Shown here piece by piece: positions 1 through 7,967 of a DNA stretch of 64,000 nucleotides (its first letter is position 1; every line of letters begins with the position of its first letter). The stretch lies in the NCBI RefSeq assembly GCF_004912155.1, contig NZ_STGX01000001.1:210661-274660 (forward strand), in the 5' to 3' direction. The DNA is from Glycomyces paridis (GTDB taxonomy: Bacteria > Actinomycetota > Actinomycetes > Mycobacteriales > Micromonosporaceae). The position numbers were made by a program, and so were the translations under genes. Below the pieces are notes generated by a model. That model was not told the origin of the DNA. It did no database searches and saw only the letters and a program-made list of their open reading frames with translations.

Positions 1-32
1 GACTCCGGCGGTTCGGCTGTAGCATATGAAGA

Positions 33-2546
33 ATGCTCCAACGCGCTTGGCGACTCTTCTCACGCGGGTACCGCCTCCAGGCGCGGTGGCGCATCGCCGA
101 AGCCGCCGAGGTTTTCGACCAGGCGCTTCGACTGCTCGACTGGAGCCCTGACGCACCGCCCCGACGCGGCACCGCCACGGCGCGACTCACCGCTCGAATC
201 CTCATTTCGCGCGCGCTGACCCTGACGTACTCCGGCGAGGCCCCAGCGGGAATGGTGCTCCTCGACCGGGTAGACCGATTCGTGGACGAACAGGACCGAG
301 GCCTGCTCACGCATCAACGGGCCATAATCCTTCAGCAGAACGGCAGGCTGCTGGAGGCGCTCGACTGCTTCGACCAGGCTGAACCGCTGCTCGCGGCCAA
401 CGGGCCCGACTGGTCGTATGCGGGCTTGTTCCTCAACCGGGCCAATACCCTTCGAGACCTGGGTGCACTCGGCAAGGGGCTGGAGAACGCCCGCAGGGCA
501 CGCGAGCTGTTCGCGCAGCTCGGACGCCGCCTCAACCAGGTGAAGGCGCAGCACGTCGAGGCGCTCCTACTGCTCGACCTCGGCGATGTGACGAAGGCGC
601 TCGCGGCCTTCGAAGAGGTCCGGGCCGAATATCGCGAGCACGCTCCTGAACTCGAAGTCTTCGTCAACAGCGCCAACGCCGACGCGATGGCCTATGTCGG
701 CATGTACCGACAGGCGATCGCGCACTGGGCAGAGGTCATCGCCGCGACCCGTCTCTCGGGAGACCTCCGGCAGGCGGCACTCGGCGAGTTCTGGCGCGCG
801 GCGACCGCGTTCGAGGACAAGCGGATCGAGCAGGCCGCCGAATGGGCCGAACAGGCCATGGACTCGCTGTACCGGCAGGGCAACGAACCCATGGCCTTTC
901 TCGCGCGCCTGCTCATCCTCCAGGGCGAGTTCGACACGGAGACCGAGGGCTCCGACTTCGCCGGCAAGGTCTCCCGGTTGTGCGACGCGCTGGAGCAGCG
1001 AGGCTGGTACCTCCGGCTCAACCAGGCCCGGATTCTCGCGTCCCGGGCCCGGATCCGCGTCGGCGACCTCGACGGCGTCGAAGCCGATCTCGGCGTCGAG
1101 CAGAACGGCCCCGGTTACGAAGTGCTCGCGGACGGGCTCGCTCGCCACCTCGCAAAGGCGGAGTTGGCCTCGGCGCAAGGCCGCGACCCGATGTCGGAGC
1201 TGCGCGCCGGCCTCGACCTGCTGGACGAGTACCGGGTCACCTTCGGGTCGGTCGAGTTCCAGGCGGGCGTGTCCGCGCTCGGCGTGCAGCTCTCGGCCCA
1301 GGGCGTGATCCGGGCGGTCGACAACGGCGATCCCGCCGAGATGCTGTGGTGGGCGGAGCGATCGCGGGCCCAGTCGCTGCGCATCCCGCCGGTGAAGTCC
1401 TCGTCCGACCCTGACGCGCGCGAGGCTCTAGGACGGCTTCGCCAAGCGCGCCAGGAACTCTGGGACCTACAGCTCGAAGGCGAGTCCGTGACCGACGCGC
1501 TCGACCGGGTGCGCCGCCTCGAAGCGGAGATCCGCGATCACGACCGCGCCACCCCCGGCCCCGGTGCGCAGGCCGAACGGATCTCCCCTGAGGCGATCCA
1601 TGAACTGGCGTCCGCGCACGACACCGCGGTCGTGAACCTCTTCAGCGTGGGCGGGAAACTGCGGGCGGTGCTCGCGGGCGGCGACGGCCTGCGGCATACC
1701 GAGCTGCTGCCGTTCACCGAGGCCATCGAACTCGAACGGCGCCTCGGCGCGGACCTCGATGCGCTCGGGCGCACCTACAAGCTCCCGTCGAGGCTGCGGC
1801 TCAGCGTCGAGAGCTCGTTCCGCCGCAACGCCACCGCGCTCGCGGACGGCGCCTGGGGCGCCATCGCCGACTACGTCGGCGACCGGCAACTGGTGATCGT
1901 GCCGCACAGCCGCTTGGCCTGGGTGCCGTGGCCGATGCTGCCGCCGCTGCGAGGGCGGCCGCTCACCGTCTCACCTTCCGCCGAAGCGTGGTGGCGCGCC
2001 ATGCAGCGGCCGCACGCGACGGGTCCGGCGATCATCGCGGCAGGGCCCGGACTCGTCCGGGCCGATGCCGAGATCGAAGCGGTCGCCGACTTCTACTCCG
2101 GCGCACAGCTCGTGCTGGCCGAGAAGTCCGATCCCGAGGCCGTGCTCCGCGCCCTCGACGGCGCCTCGGTGGCCCATCTCGCCGCGCACGGACACCATGA
2201 GCCCGACAACGTCCTGTTCTCCCGCTTGGACTTCGGGCTCGGGCCGCTGAACGCCTACGAGCTCCTCGGGCTCGACCAGCCGCCGAGCCACGTCGTCCTG
2301 TCCTCATGCGACCTCGGACGCTCCACCGTCGAGGTCGGCAACGAGACCCTCGGCTTCACCGCGGCGCTGCTCCACGCCGGCACCTCGACCGTGGTGTCGA
2401 GCCTGGCGAAAGTGCCCGACGACATGGCCGCCGAGATGATGGTCGAGTACCACCAGCGCTGCGTCGCCGGGGCCACGCCCGCCGAAGCCCTTGCCGCCGT
2501 AGGCGAGCACCGGCCGTGGCACCCGTTCGTCGCGTTCGGGGCCTAA
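33..2546 (+). CDS. TPR-repeat protein with C-terminal CHAT (caspase-like) domain
   Basis: Predicted 837-residue cytoplasmic protein. The first ~450 residues are alpha-helical and Ala/Leu/Arg rich, with repeated helix pairs typical of TPR arrays. A charged linker follows (about 450-510), then a CHAT domain to the C terminus. The CHAT catalytic dyad is visible: His719 in the motif AAHGHH and Cys759 in SSCDLG. CHAT domains are caspase-like cysteine proteases, and TPR-CHAT proteins often act as regulated proteases or signalling scaffolds. The ATG at 33 follows an in-frame stop at 27-29, so translation cannot start further upstream in this frame. An upstream partner gene would lie outside the window, so context for a pathway is missing. 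No signal peptide or membrane segment is seen. The fold assignment is fairly secure; the substrate is unknown. Confidence 0.85.
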   Translation: MLQRAWRLFSRGYRLQARWRIAEAAEVFDQALRLLDWSPDAPPRRGTATARLTARILISRALTLTYSGEAPAGMVLLDRVDRFVDEQDRGLLTHQRAIILQQNGRLLEALDCFDQAEPLLAANGPDWSYAGLFLNRANTLRDLGALGKGLENARRARELFAQLGRRLNQVKAQHVEALLLLDLGDVTKALAAFEEVRAEYREHAPELEVFVNSANADAMAYVGMYRQAIAHWAEVIAATRLSGDLRQAALGEFWRAATAFEDKRIEQAAEWAEQAMDSLYRQGNEPMAFLARLLILQGEFDTETEGSDFAGKVSRLCDALEQRGWYLRLNQARILASRARIRVGDLDGVEADLGVEQNGPGYEVLADGLARHLAKAELASAQGRDPMSELRAGLDLLDEYRVTFGSVEFQAGVSALGVQLSAQGVIRAVDNGDPAEMLWWAERSRAQSLRIPPVKSSSDPDAREALGRLRQARQELWDLQLEGESVTDALDRVRRLEAEIRDHDRATPGPGAQAERISPEAIHELASAHDTAVVNLFSVGGKLRAVLAGGDGLRHTELLPFTEAIELERRLGADLDALGRTYKLPSRLRLSVESSFRRNATALADGAWGAIADYVGDRQLVIVPHSRLAWVPWPMLPPLRGRPLTVSPSAEAWWRAMQRPHATGPAIIAAGPGLVRADAEIEAVADFYSGAQLVLAEKSDPEAVLRALDGASVAHLAAHGHHEPDNVLFSRLDFGLGPLNAYELLGLDQPPSHVVLSSCDLGRSTVEVGNETLGFTAALLHAGTSTVVSSLAKVPDDMAAEMMVEYHQRCVAGATPAEALAAVGEHRPWHPFVAFGA

Positions 2547-2578
2547 GCTCGGGTACTCACCCCGAGAAAGGCCCGCCC

Positions 2579-2599
2579 ATGAACGCCACCCCCGGCTGA
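2579..2599 (+). other. Short ORF with good ribosome site, probable displaced start of the MFS gene
   Basis: An ATG at 2579 sits 8-9 nt after a purine-rich ribosome site (GAGAAAGG, 2564-2571). It opens only six codons (MNATPG) before TGA at 2597-2599. The following MFS gene has only a GTG at 2604 available in its own frame and no ribosome site in front of it. Removing one C from the five-C run at 2589-2593 would fuse the two as MNATPADPVFRNADH. Either the sequence carries a +1 indel here, or the short ORF is a leader peptide coupling translation to the GTG 4 nt beyond its stop. Confidence 0.5.
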
Positions 2600-2603
2600 T
2601 CCC

Positions 2604-3824
2604 GTGTTCCGCAACGCCGACCACCGCCTCCTGTTCACCTCCGTCGCCGCGAGCCAGGTCGGGCTCCAGGTCGCCTACTTCTCGCTCTCGATCATCGCCG
2701 TCGTCGTCCTCGAACTGAGCGAGGCGCAGATCGGGCTCCTGTACGCCATGGACCAGATCGCCCTGGTCCTCTTCGGCCTGCTGGTCGGCGTCTGGGTGGA
2801 CCGGTTGCGGGACAAGCCGATCATCGTCGTCAGCGAGACCCTCAGGGCCGCGGTGATGCTCACCGTGCCGATCGCGTGGGCGTTCGACGCGCTCACCGTC
2901 TGGCACGTGTTCGCCGCGATGTTCCTGCTCGGCCTGACCTCCGTGTTCTTCGACGTCGCGCAGGTCAGCTTCGTGCCCAGGCTGATCGACAACAAGAGCC
3001 TCACCAAGGGGAACTCGCGCATCCAGGGGATCAGGTCGGCCTCCGACACCGCCGGGCCGCTCGGGGCCGGGCCGCTGGTCGCGGTGCTGACGGCACCGGT
3101 GGCTATCGTCGCCTCGGTGGCGTCGTTCGCGGTGTCGGCCTTCGCGGTCGCGCGCATCCGCTACCGCGAGGAGGAGCCGGTGCGGCCCGAGAAGCCGCAC
3201 CTGGGCGCCGAGATCGCGGCGGGGTTCAAGTTCATCTTCGGCGACGCGATCCTGCGGAACGTGGCCCTCGCGAGCGCCTGGTGCAACCTCTCGGTGGGGG
3301 CGTTCCAGGCGATGCTCATGGTCTTCCTCATCCGGGAGGCCGGGCAGTCGAGCCAGGTGGCCGGGTTCGTCCTGGCCGGTTCGGGCGTCGGCGGGATCCT
3401 CGGAGCGATGCTCGTCGGGCGGGTCTCGGCGAGGTTCGGGGTCGGGCCGGTCGCGATCGGGGCGCTCATGGTCTCGGGCCCGGGGATGGCGGTCGTGGCC
3501 GCGTCGGGCCCCGGCCTGGGCGCGGTGACGGCGTTCGCCGGACAGGTGCTGTTCGTCGCGGCGGTCGTGGTGTTCAACGTGAACGTCGTGAGCTACCGCC
3601 AGGCGGTGACCGAGGACGACATGCAGGGCCGCGTCGGCGCGACGCAGCGCGTGGTGTGCTGGGCGGCGCTGGCGGCCGGGTCGATCCTCGGCGGGCTCGC
3701 GGGGGAGTGGCTGGGGGCGCGGGCGGTGCTGGTGATCGCCGCGGTGATGCTCACCGCCGGATGCCTGCCGCTGCTGCGGACGCCGCTGCGGCGGTTGAAG
3801 GCCATCCCGGTGGAGGCCGCCTGA
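2604..3824 (+). CDS. MFS transporter (drug-efflux type)
   Basis: A 406-residue integral membrane protein with about 12 hydrophobic segments and the typical MFS loop motif between TM2 and TM3 (GVWVDRLRDKP, about residues 60-70). Overall texture resembles the macrolide-efflux / enterobactin-exporter group of MFS proteins. Substrate cannot be read from the sequence. The annotated GTG lacks a ribosome site; the natural start is more likely the ATG at 2579 with a one-base frame difference (see the 2579-2599 entry). Its stop lies 2 nt from the stop of the convergent MerR gene. Family assignment is secure; substrate is open. Confidence 0.85.
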   Translation: MFRNADHRLLFTSVAASQVGLQVAYFSLSIIAVVVLELSEAQIGLLYAMDQIALVLFGLLVGVWVDRLRDKPIIVVSETLRAAVMLTVPIAWAFDALTVWHVFAAMFLLGLTSVFFDVAQVSFVPRLIDNKSLTKGNSRIQGIRSASDTAGPLGAGPLVAVLTAPVAIVASVASFAVSAFAVARIRYREEEPVRPEKPHLGAEIAAGFKFIFGDAILRNVALASAWCNLSVGAFQAMLMVFLIREAGQSSQVAGFVLAGSGVGGILGAMLVGRVSARFGVGPVAIGALMVSGPGMAVVAASGPGLGAVTAFAGQVLFVAAVVVFNVNVVSYRQAVTEDDMQGRVGATQRVVCWAALAAGSILGGLAGEWLGARAVLVIAAVMLTAGCLPLLRTPLRRLKAIPVEAA

Positions 3825-3826
3825 CC

Positions 3827-4198
3827 TCAGGCCCGGTCGCCGGGGAGGCGAGCGGTGTCGATGACCTCGTCGAGGATCGCGCGGGTGCGGACCAGGTCGG
3901 CGATGGAGCGGTCGATGCGGTCGCGTTCGGCCTTGAGGTCGCGGGCGAGGGACTCGGTGGCGTGCTCGTTGGGGCCGCCGTCGAGGTCGTGCATGCACGG
4001 GAGGATGCCGTCGATGGTGCGGCTGTTGAGGCCCGCGGCGTAGAGGACCTGGATGCGCACGACCCGGTCGACGGCGCGTTCGGGATACTCGCGGTGGCCG
4101 CCGGGGGTGCGCTCGGCGGCGAGGAGGCCCTGCTCCTCGTAGTAGCGCAGGGAGCGCTCGCTGACGCCGGTGCGCCGGGCGAGTTCGCCGATCCTCAT
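3827..4198 (-). CDS. MerR family transcriptional regulator
   Basis: A 123-residue regulator starting MRIGELARRTGVSERSLRYYEEQGLL in short pieces: the N-terminal winged helix-turn-helix is classic MerR. A coiled-coil dimerisation helix follows (about residues 75-110). No cysteine pair of the SoxR metal or Fe-S type is present; a single Cys lies in ILPCMHDL. The start at 4198 was chosen over the GTG at 4210 because MerR proteins begin at MRIGELA. It is divergent from the flavin reductase gene at 4255, and the intergenic region contains a perfect inverted repeat inside an overlong promoter spacer. It most likely activates that reductase gene in response to a small electrophile or drug; the ligand is unknown. 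Confidence 0.9.
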   Translation of the reverse strand: MRIGELARRTGVSERSLRYYEEQGLLAAERTPGGHREYPERAVDRVVRIQVLYAAGLNSRTIDGILPCMHDLDGGPNEHATESLARDLKAERDRIDRSIADLVRTRAILDEVIDTARLPGDRA

Positions 4199-4216
4199 GA
4201 GCCGCCTCACAATCCA

Positions 4217-4248
4217 TTGAACCTGACATCGGTGTCAGGTTCTACGGT
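4217..4248 (+). promoter_or_regulatory. MerR-type operator and promoter for the flavin reductase gene
   Basis: A perfect 10-bp inverted repeat, GAACCTGACA (4219-4228) and TGTCAGGTTC (4233-4242), sits between a -35-like TTGAAC (4217-4222) and a -10-like TACGGT (4243-4248). The 20-bp spacer is longer than the usual 17, the hallmark of promoters that MerR proteins activate by DNA distortion. The -10 ends 6 nt before the ATG at 4255, so the mRNA is probably leaderless. Confidence 0.8.
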
Positions 4249-4254
4249 AGCGCC

Positions 4255-5370
4255 ATGACGAACACGACGGCCACGAGCCTCTTCGAACCCGCCCGCATCG
4301 GTGCCCTCGACCTTGCCAACCGCCTGGTCATGGCCCCCATGAGCCGCAACCGGGCACGGCCCGGGGGCGTGCCGACCCCGATCATGGCCGAGTACTACGC
4401 GCAGCGCGCCACCGCCGGGCTCATCGTGGCGGAGGCGAGCAGTCCCAGCCGCGTCGGCTACACCTACCCCGACATCCCCGGGATCTTCGACGACGCCCAG
4501 GTGGCCGGCTGGCGCCGCGTCACCGGCGCGGTCGCCGCCGCCGGGGGCCGGATGTTCCTCCAGATCGAGCACGGCGGGCGCATCGGCCACCCCGACAACA
4601 ACGGCGGCCTGGTGCCGGTGGCGCCCTCCCCGATCGCGCTGCCCGGCGGCATCCACACCCCGACCGGGCACCGGGACGCGCCCGTGCCGCGCGAACTGAC
4701 CATCGCGGACCTGCACGCCACCAGGGACGACTTCACCGCCGCGGCCCGCAACGCGATCCGCGCCGGCGCCGACGGCGTCGAGGTCCACGCCGCCAACGGC
4801 TACCTCCTCAACCAGTTCCTCGCCACGAGCACCAACCGCCGCATCGACGCCTACGGCGGCTCGGTCGCGGGCCGCGTCAGGTTCGTCGCCGAAGTGGCCG
4901 AGGCGGTGGCCGCCGCCGTCGGACCCGAGCGGACCGGCCTGCGGATCTCGCCGACCAACGCCATCAACGGCATCCACATGGACGACCCCGAGCGGCTCTT
5001 CCCGGCCCTGCTCGACGCGCTCGCCCCGATCGGCCTCGCCTACCTCCACATCGCCTACGCCGAGACCGCCTCGCCGCTCTTCGCGGACCTGCGCCGCCTC
5101 TGGCCGAGCGCCCTCATCGCGAACCCGAGCGCGGGCGACGGCCGCCCCTTCCACCCCGACGGCGGCCTGGCCGCCGCCGAACGGGCCCTGACCGCCGGCG
5201 CCGACCTCGTCGCCCTCGGGCGCCCGTTCATCGCCAACCCCGACCTGGCCGAGCGCCTGCGCACCGGCGCCCCGATCAACCCGATCCGCGAGGACGCGCC
5301 CCTGTACGGCGGCGTCGACGCACGCGGCTACACCGACTACCCGACCCTCGGAAAGGTTGCGGCGCAGTAG
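4255..5370 (+). CDS. Old yellow enzyme family ene-reductase (NemA-like)
   Basis: A 371-residue FMN-dependent TIM-barrel oxidoreductase of the OYE family, which uses NAD(P)H to reduce activated alkenes, nitroesters or quinones in the cytoplasm. The N terminus LFEPARIGALDLANRLVMAP is the family signature. The substrate-binding His and Asn lie in VEVHAANGYL (about residues 173-182), followed by NQFL and the N-R-x-D-x-YGGS segment. The C-terminal phosphate-binding part is LVALGRPFIANPDL. It is divergent from merR and transcribed from a MerR-type promoter, so expression is probably inducible by electrophilic stress. Start codon and frame are unambiguous. Confidence 0.92.
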   Translation: MTNTTATSLFEPARIGALDLANRLVMAPMSRNRARPGGVPTPIMAEYYAQRATAGLIVAEASSPSRVGYTYPDIPGIFDDAQVAGWRRVTGAVAAAGGRMFLQIEHGGRIGHPDNNGGLVPVAPSPIALPGGIHTPTGHRDAPVPRELTIADLHATRDDFTAAARNAIRAGADGVEVHAANGYLLNQFLATSTNRRIDAYGGSVAGRVRFVAEVAEAVAAAVGPERTGLRISPTNAINGIHMDDPERLFPALLDALAPIGLAYLHIAYAETASPLFADLRRLWPSALIANPSAGDGRPFHPDGGLAAAERALTAGADLVALGRPFIANPDLAERLRTGAPINPIREDAPLYGGVDARGYTDYPTLGKVAAQ

Positions 5371-5379
5371 GGTCGAACC

Positions 5380-5808
5380 ATGACCGACACCTGGGACCCG
5401 GCCGCGCCGGGCGTGATGCGCCTCCCCTCCGGGCGCCTCGTGCGCGGCCGCCCCCTCGCCCGCCCGCTCCCCGAGGGCCCCGCCCCCCAGTTCGCGCTCT
5501 ACCTCCTCGGGAAGGAGCCCCCTGCGGTGCCTTGGGAGTCGGAGTGGATCCGCTGGCCGGACTTCCGCCTGCCGTCGGACAAGGGCGCGTTCCCCGCCGC
5601 CCTCGCCCGCGCCCTCGACCGCACCACCGCCGAACGCGTCGAATTCGCCTGCCACGGCGGCAACGGCCGCACCGGCACCGCCCTCGCCTGCCTGGCGATC
5701 CTCGACGGCCTCCCCGCCCCCGAAGCCCTCGCCTACGTCCGCACCAACTACGCTCGCACCGCGGTCGAAACCCCCGGCCAAAAGCGCTTCATCAAACGCT
5801 TCGGCTAG
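5380..5808 (+). CDS. Small protein-tyrosine-phosphatase-like protein
   Basis: A 142-residue protein carrying the Cx5R phosphatase loop CHGGNGRTGT: nucleophile Cys91 and phosphate-binding Arg97. The loop sits before a helix and a C-terminal segment TPGQKRFIKRFG, as in compact dual-specificity-like phosphatases. The general-acid Asp may be D68 in WPDFRLP; that is inferred from spacing only. It lies 9 nt after the reductase gene and is likely co-transcribed with it. Its stop codon overlaps the stop of the convergent fic gene by three bases in a CTAG. Substrate is unknown. Confidence 0.8.
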   Translation: MTDTWDPAAPGVMRLPSGRLVRGRPLARPLPEGPAPQFALYLLGKEPPAVPWESEWIRWPDFRLPSDKGAFPAALARALDRTTAERVEFACHGGNGRTGTALACLAILDGLPAPEALAYVRTNYARTAVETPGQKRFIKRFG

Positions 5809-6932
5809 CGGCGACCGGTTCGATTCGTTCGGTCGCCCGTCTGCAAGAGCACTTCCATGACCGCCGACGCCTGGTATTGGTGACGGTATCTGCCGGTGAG
5901 CTTTTCCAGTACGCCCAGACTGACCAGCTGGGCCACAGCGTTGGCGACGCCCTGCGGGGTGGCTTTGTTGAGGCGTTTCGCCAGTGACGGAACGGTGAAC
6001 CTCGGATACCCGATGAGGCTGCCGGTGATATCGCGGGTCAGGCCGCTCCGGGGGAACGCCTCCTGGACCAGATCCAGGTATTCGCGCTGAAGACCGAGCA
6101 GATCCTCCACTCGGAGCCGTGTGTCATCGGCCGCGGCCTCCAACCCGGAACTGAAGAGCCGGATCCAGGAGTCCCAGTCGCCTTTCGCCGAGACGTTGTA
6201 GAGACCTTCCTGGTATTCGTCGCGATGCGCTTCGAACCACGGCGAGACGCTCAGCAGTGGAAGCCGCAGAGCGCCATCGGTGATGAGCTGGAGAACGATC
6301 AGCATGCGTCCGATACGGCCGTTGCCGTCGGAGAAGGGGTGCAGCGTCTCGAACTGATAGTGGGCCATCGCCGCAGAGACCACCGGGTCGCGGTCGGCCC
6401 CGTCTCGGATCCAGTCGAGCAAGTCCTGGACGGCCGCACGCAACTCGATGCCCGGGGGCATGGGGATGAAGCGAGCCGATTCGATCGAAGAGCCGCCGTT
6501 GCCGATGGCGACCTGAACCGTCCTCAGACGACCTGGATCCCTCCGTTCGGACGCAGTGCCTATCACCAACGTCCGCTGTGATTCCTCCAGCAGGCTGAGC
6601 GTGATCGCATGCCCGTCGCTTATCAGCTCGAACGCGTGCTCAGCTGCGTAGACGTAGTTGAGCACTTCGACCAGGGCGGTCCCCATCGGGCCTGATTCAT
6701 CCTCGCCGTCATCCTCAGCGAGTACCCGTTCCAACGGGGCGAACGTGCCTTCGAGGGCCGAGGTGCTCTGCGCCTCGCGGCGGAGGGTGGGCCTGCGCAG
6801 CAGTGCTGGGTTGGGGATCTGCAACGATGACTGGTCGAGGCGCCCGAGCGCCAGGTTCGCCCGGCCCACCGCCTGCCATGTGGTCTGGTGAAGATCCGCG
6901 GTGGCGGTCAGAGGTTCGGGGACGAACGCCAT
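5805..6932 (-). CDS. Fic family protein (AMPylase-like) with N-terminal inhibitory helix and C-terminal winged helix
   Basis: A 375-residue Fic protein. The active motif HPFSDGNGRIGR is complete (His198 catalytic), so nucleotide transfer, usually AMPylation of a target hydroxyl, is expected. An inhibitory-helix motif TSALEG (Thr57-Gly62) matches (S/T)xxxE(G/N), placing it in the class with an intramolecular N-terminal antitoxin helix. The last ~90 residues (SLIGYPRFTVPSLAKRL, then GVANAVAQLVSLGVLEKL) look like a winged helix DNA-binding domain. The start at 6932 (MAFVPEP) was chosen over an in-frame start at 7028, because the extra 32 residues are unlike Fic N termini. Base composition is visibly lower in GC than its neighbours, which suggests transfer. 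It may bind its own promoter (see the repeat cluster at 7021-7121). Confidence 0.88.
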   Translation of the reverse strand: MAFVPEPLTATADLHQTTWQAVGRANLALGRLDQSSLQIPNPALLRRPTLRREAQSTSALEGTFAPLERVLAEDDGEDESGPMGTALVEVLNYVYAAEHAFELISDGHAITLSLLEESQRTLVIGTASERRDPGRLRTVQVAIGNGGSSIESARFIPMPPGIELRAAVQDLLDWIRDGADRDPVVSAAMAHYQFETLHPFSDGNGRIGRMLIVLQLITDGALRLPLLSVSPWFEAHRDEYQEGLYNVSAKGDWDSWIRLFSSGLEAAADDTRLRVEDLLGLQREYLDLVQEAFPRSGLTRDITGSLIGYPRFTVPSLAKRLNKATPQGVANAVAQLVSLGVLEKLTGRYRHQYQASAVMEVLLQTGDRTNRTGRR

Positions 6933-7020
6933 GTGTTGAATATCCTGCCGGTTCGTCCGTCCGTTCCCTATATTGGCGTCAAGTGTCCGGTCGGGCTTTG
7001 CGCGAATTCTTCGAGGTCCA

Positions 7021-7121
7021 CATCTCAAATTCTAGGCGCGAGAGTTGAGATGTTGCGGAGCATCTCAACTCGGCTTGGCGTGTTCGCCAACATCTCAATT
7101 TTCGATGCCGAGATTTGAGAT
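7021..7121. promoter_or_regulatory. Cluster of five ATCTCAA operator-like repeats upstream of fic
   Basis: Five exact copies of ATCTCAA in alternating orientation: 7022-7028 (+), 7045-7051 (-), 7062-7068 (+), 7092-7098 (+), 7115-7121 (-). Copies 2 and 3 form an inverted repeat of 11 bp, GAGTTGAGATG and CATCTCAACTC. Pairs 1-2 and 4-5 have the same convergent geometry with a centre spacing of 23 bp. The 310-nt gap 6933-7241 is AT-richer than its surroundings and holds no convincing gene. The cluster sits between fic (minus) and the DUF4129 gene (plus) and looks like a cooperative repressor site; the likeliest binder is the Fic C-terminal winged helix (inference). Confidence 0.65.
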
Positions 7122-7241
7122 CTTCACGCTCGGAGTCCTGCATGCGCACCTGCGCCACGCGGGGTGGTAGGCGGTTTCTGGGCGGTTGGCATATGGTGGT
7201 GTCGCGCACCACCCCTCGCACCGCTCGCATTGAGGATCCCC

Positions 7242-7967
7242 ATGACGCTTCCCGAACCGGCTCGGCGCGGGCCATCGAAGAGGTGGCTGCCCGTCATCGT
7301 GGTCGCGGCCGCGCTGCTCGTGGTGGGAATCGCCGCGCAGGGCGCGGGCGTCAGCTGGCGCGAGGCCGAACTCCCCGACGCGCCCGGCGAGCAGGAGTCA
7401 ATGCCGCTGGAGTTCGAGAGCCCGATGGAGGAACTGCCCACGGGCGAACCGCGGGACACCGTCGAGGACGGATTCACCCTGCCGCCCTGGGTCTCCTGGC
7501 TCGTCCTCGGCCTGCTCATCGGCGTCCCGGCCTGCTTCGTGCTGCTGTTCCTGGTGCGCCGACTCGTCGACTGGCTCATGTTCGCCCCGCGGGTGAGCGG
7601 GGTCGCCGAACCCGAGACGCTGCACCTCCACCGCGACTTCGCGATCGTGGAGGACGCCGTCACCGCCGCGCTCGCCGAGATGGACCTCGGCGCCGACCCG
7701 CGCTCGGCCATCATCGCCTGTTGGGTGCACTTCGAGCAGGCCGCCGGCGCCGTCGGGATCGAACGCGAGAGCTCCGACACCCCCGCCGACCTCGTCAGGC
7801 GCCTCCTCGAACGCCATCAACTCGACGGCGAGGCGCTCCGGCGCCTCTCCGAGTCCTACCTGCGCGCCCGCTACTCCCCACGCGAAGTCGACGAGAGCGA
7901 CCGCGACCAGGCCCGCGACGCGCTCCTGGCGCTCCGGTCCCAGCTCGGCGTCCGGGAGGGACGATGA
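7242..7967 (+). CDS. DUF4129 domain membrane protein
   Basis: A 241-residue protein with an N-terminal membrane segment (LPVIVVAAALLVVGIAAQ), an acidic periplasm-facing stretch, a second membrane segment (WVSWLVLGLLIGVPACFV) and a cytoplasmic DUF4129 domain (about residues 125-240; SESYLRARYSPREV is typical). The ATG at 7242 has a GAGGAT ribosome site; in-frame codons upstream to 7164 are not supported. This is the first gene of a MoxR/DUF58 operon, and it overlaps the next gene by four bases (ATGA). In related operons DUF4129 proteins accompany MoxR chaperone-like ATPases; the exact role is unknown. Confidence 0.85.
   Translation: MTLPEPARRGPSKRWLPVIVVAAALLVVGIAAQGAGVSWREAELPDAPGEQESMPLEFESPMEELPTGEPRDTVEDGFTLPPWVSWLVLGLLIGVPACFVLLFLVRRLVDWLMFAPRVSGVAEPETLHLHRDFAIVEDAVTAALAEMDLGADPRSAIIACWVHFEQAAGAVGIERESSDTPADLVRRLLERHQLDGEALRRLSESYLRARYSPREVDESDRDQARDALLALRSQLGVREGR

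Noticed and set aside
2304..4229. Very long antisense ORFs opposite the MFS gene and elsewhere (for example opposite 18306-20330 and 45677-48952)
   Set aside because: High-GC coding DNA produces long open antisense frames; these are Arg/Pro/Gly/Ala-rich and lack starts, domains or ribosome sites.
6933..7028. Longer start for the Fic protein at 7028
   Set aside because: The extra 32 residues are unlike Fic N termini, and the start at 6932 leads directly into the usual N-terminal Fic region.
6979..7275. 98-codon minus-strand ORF over the repeat cluster upstream of fic
   Set aside because: No ribosome site, no recognisable sequence, and it spans the operator repeats and the start of the DUF4129 gene in an antisense frame.
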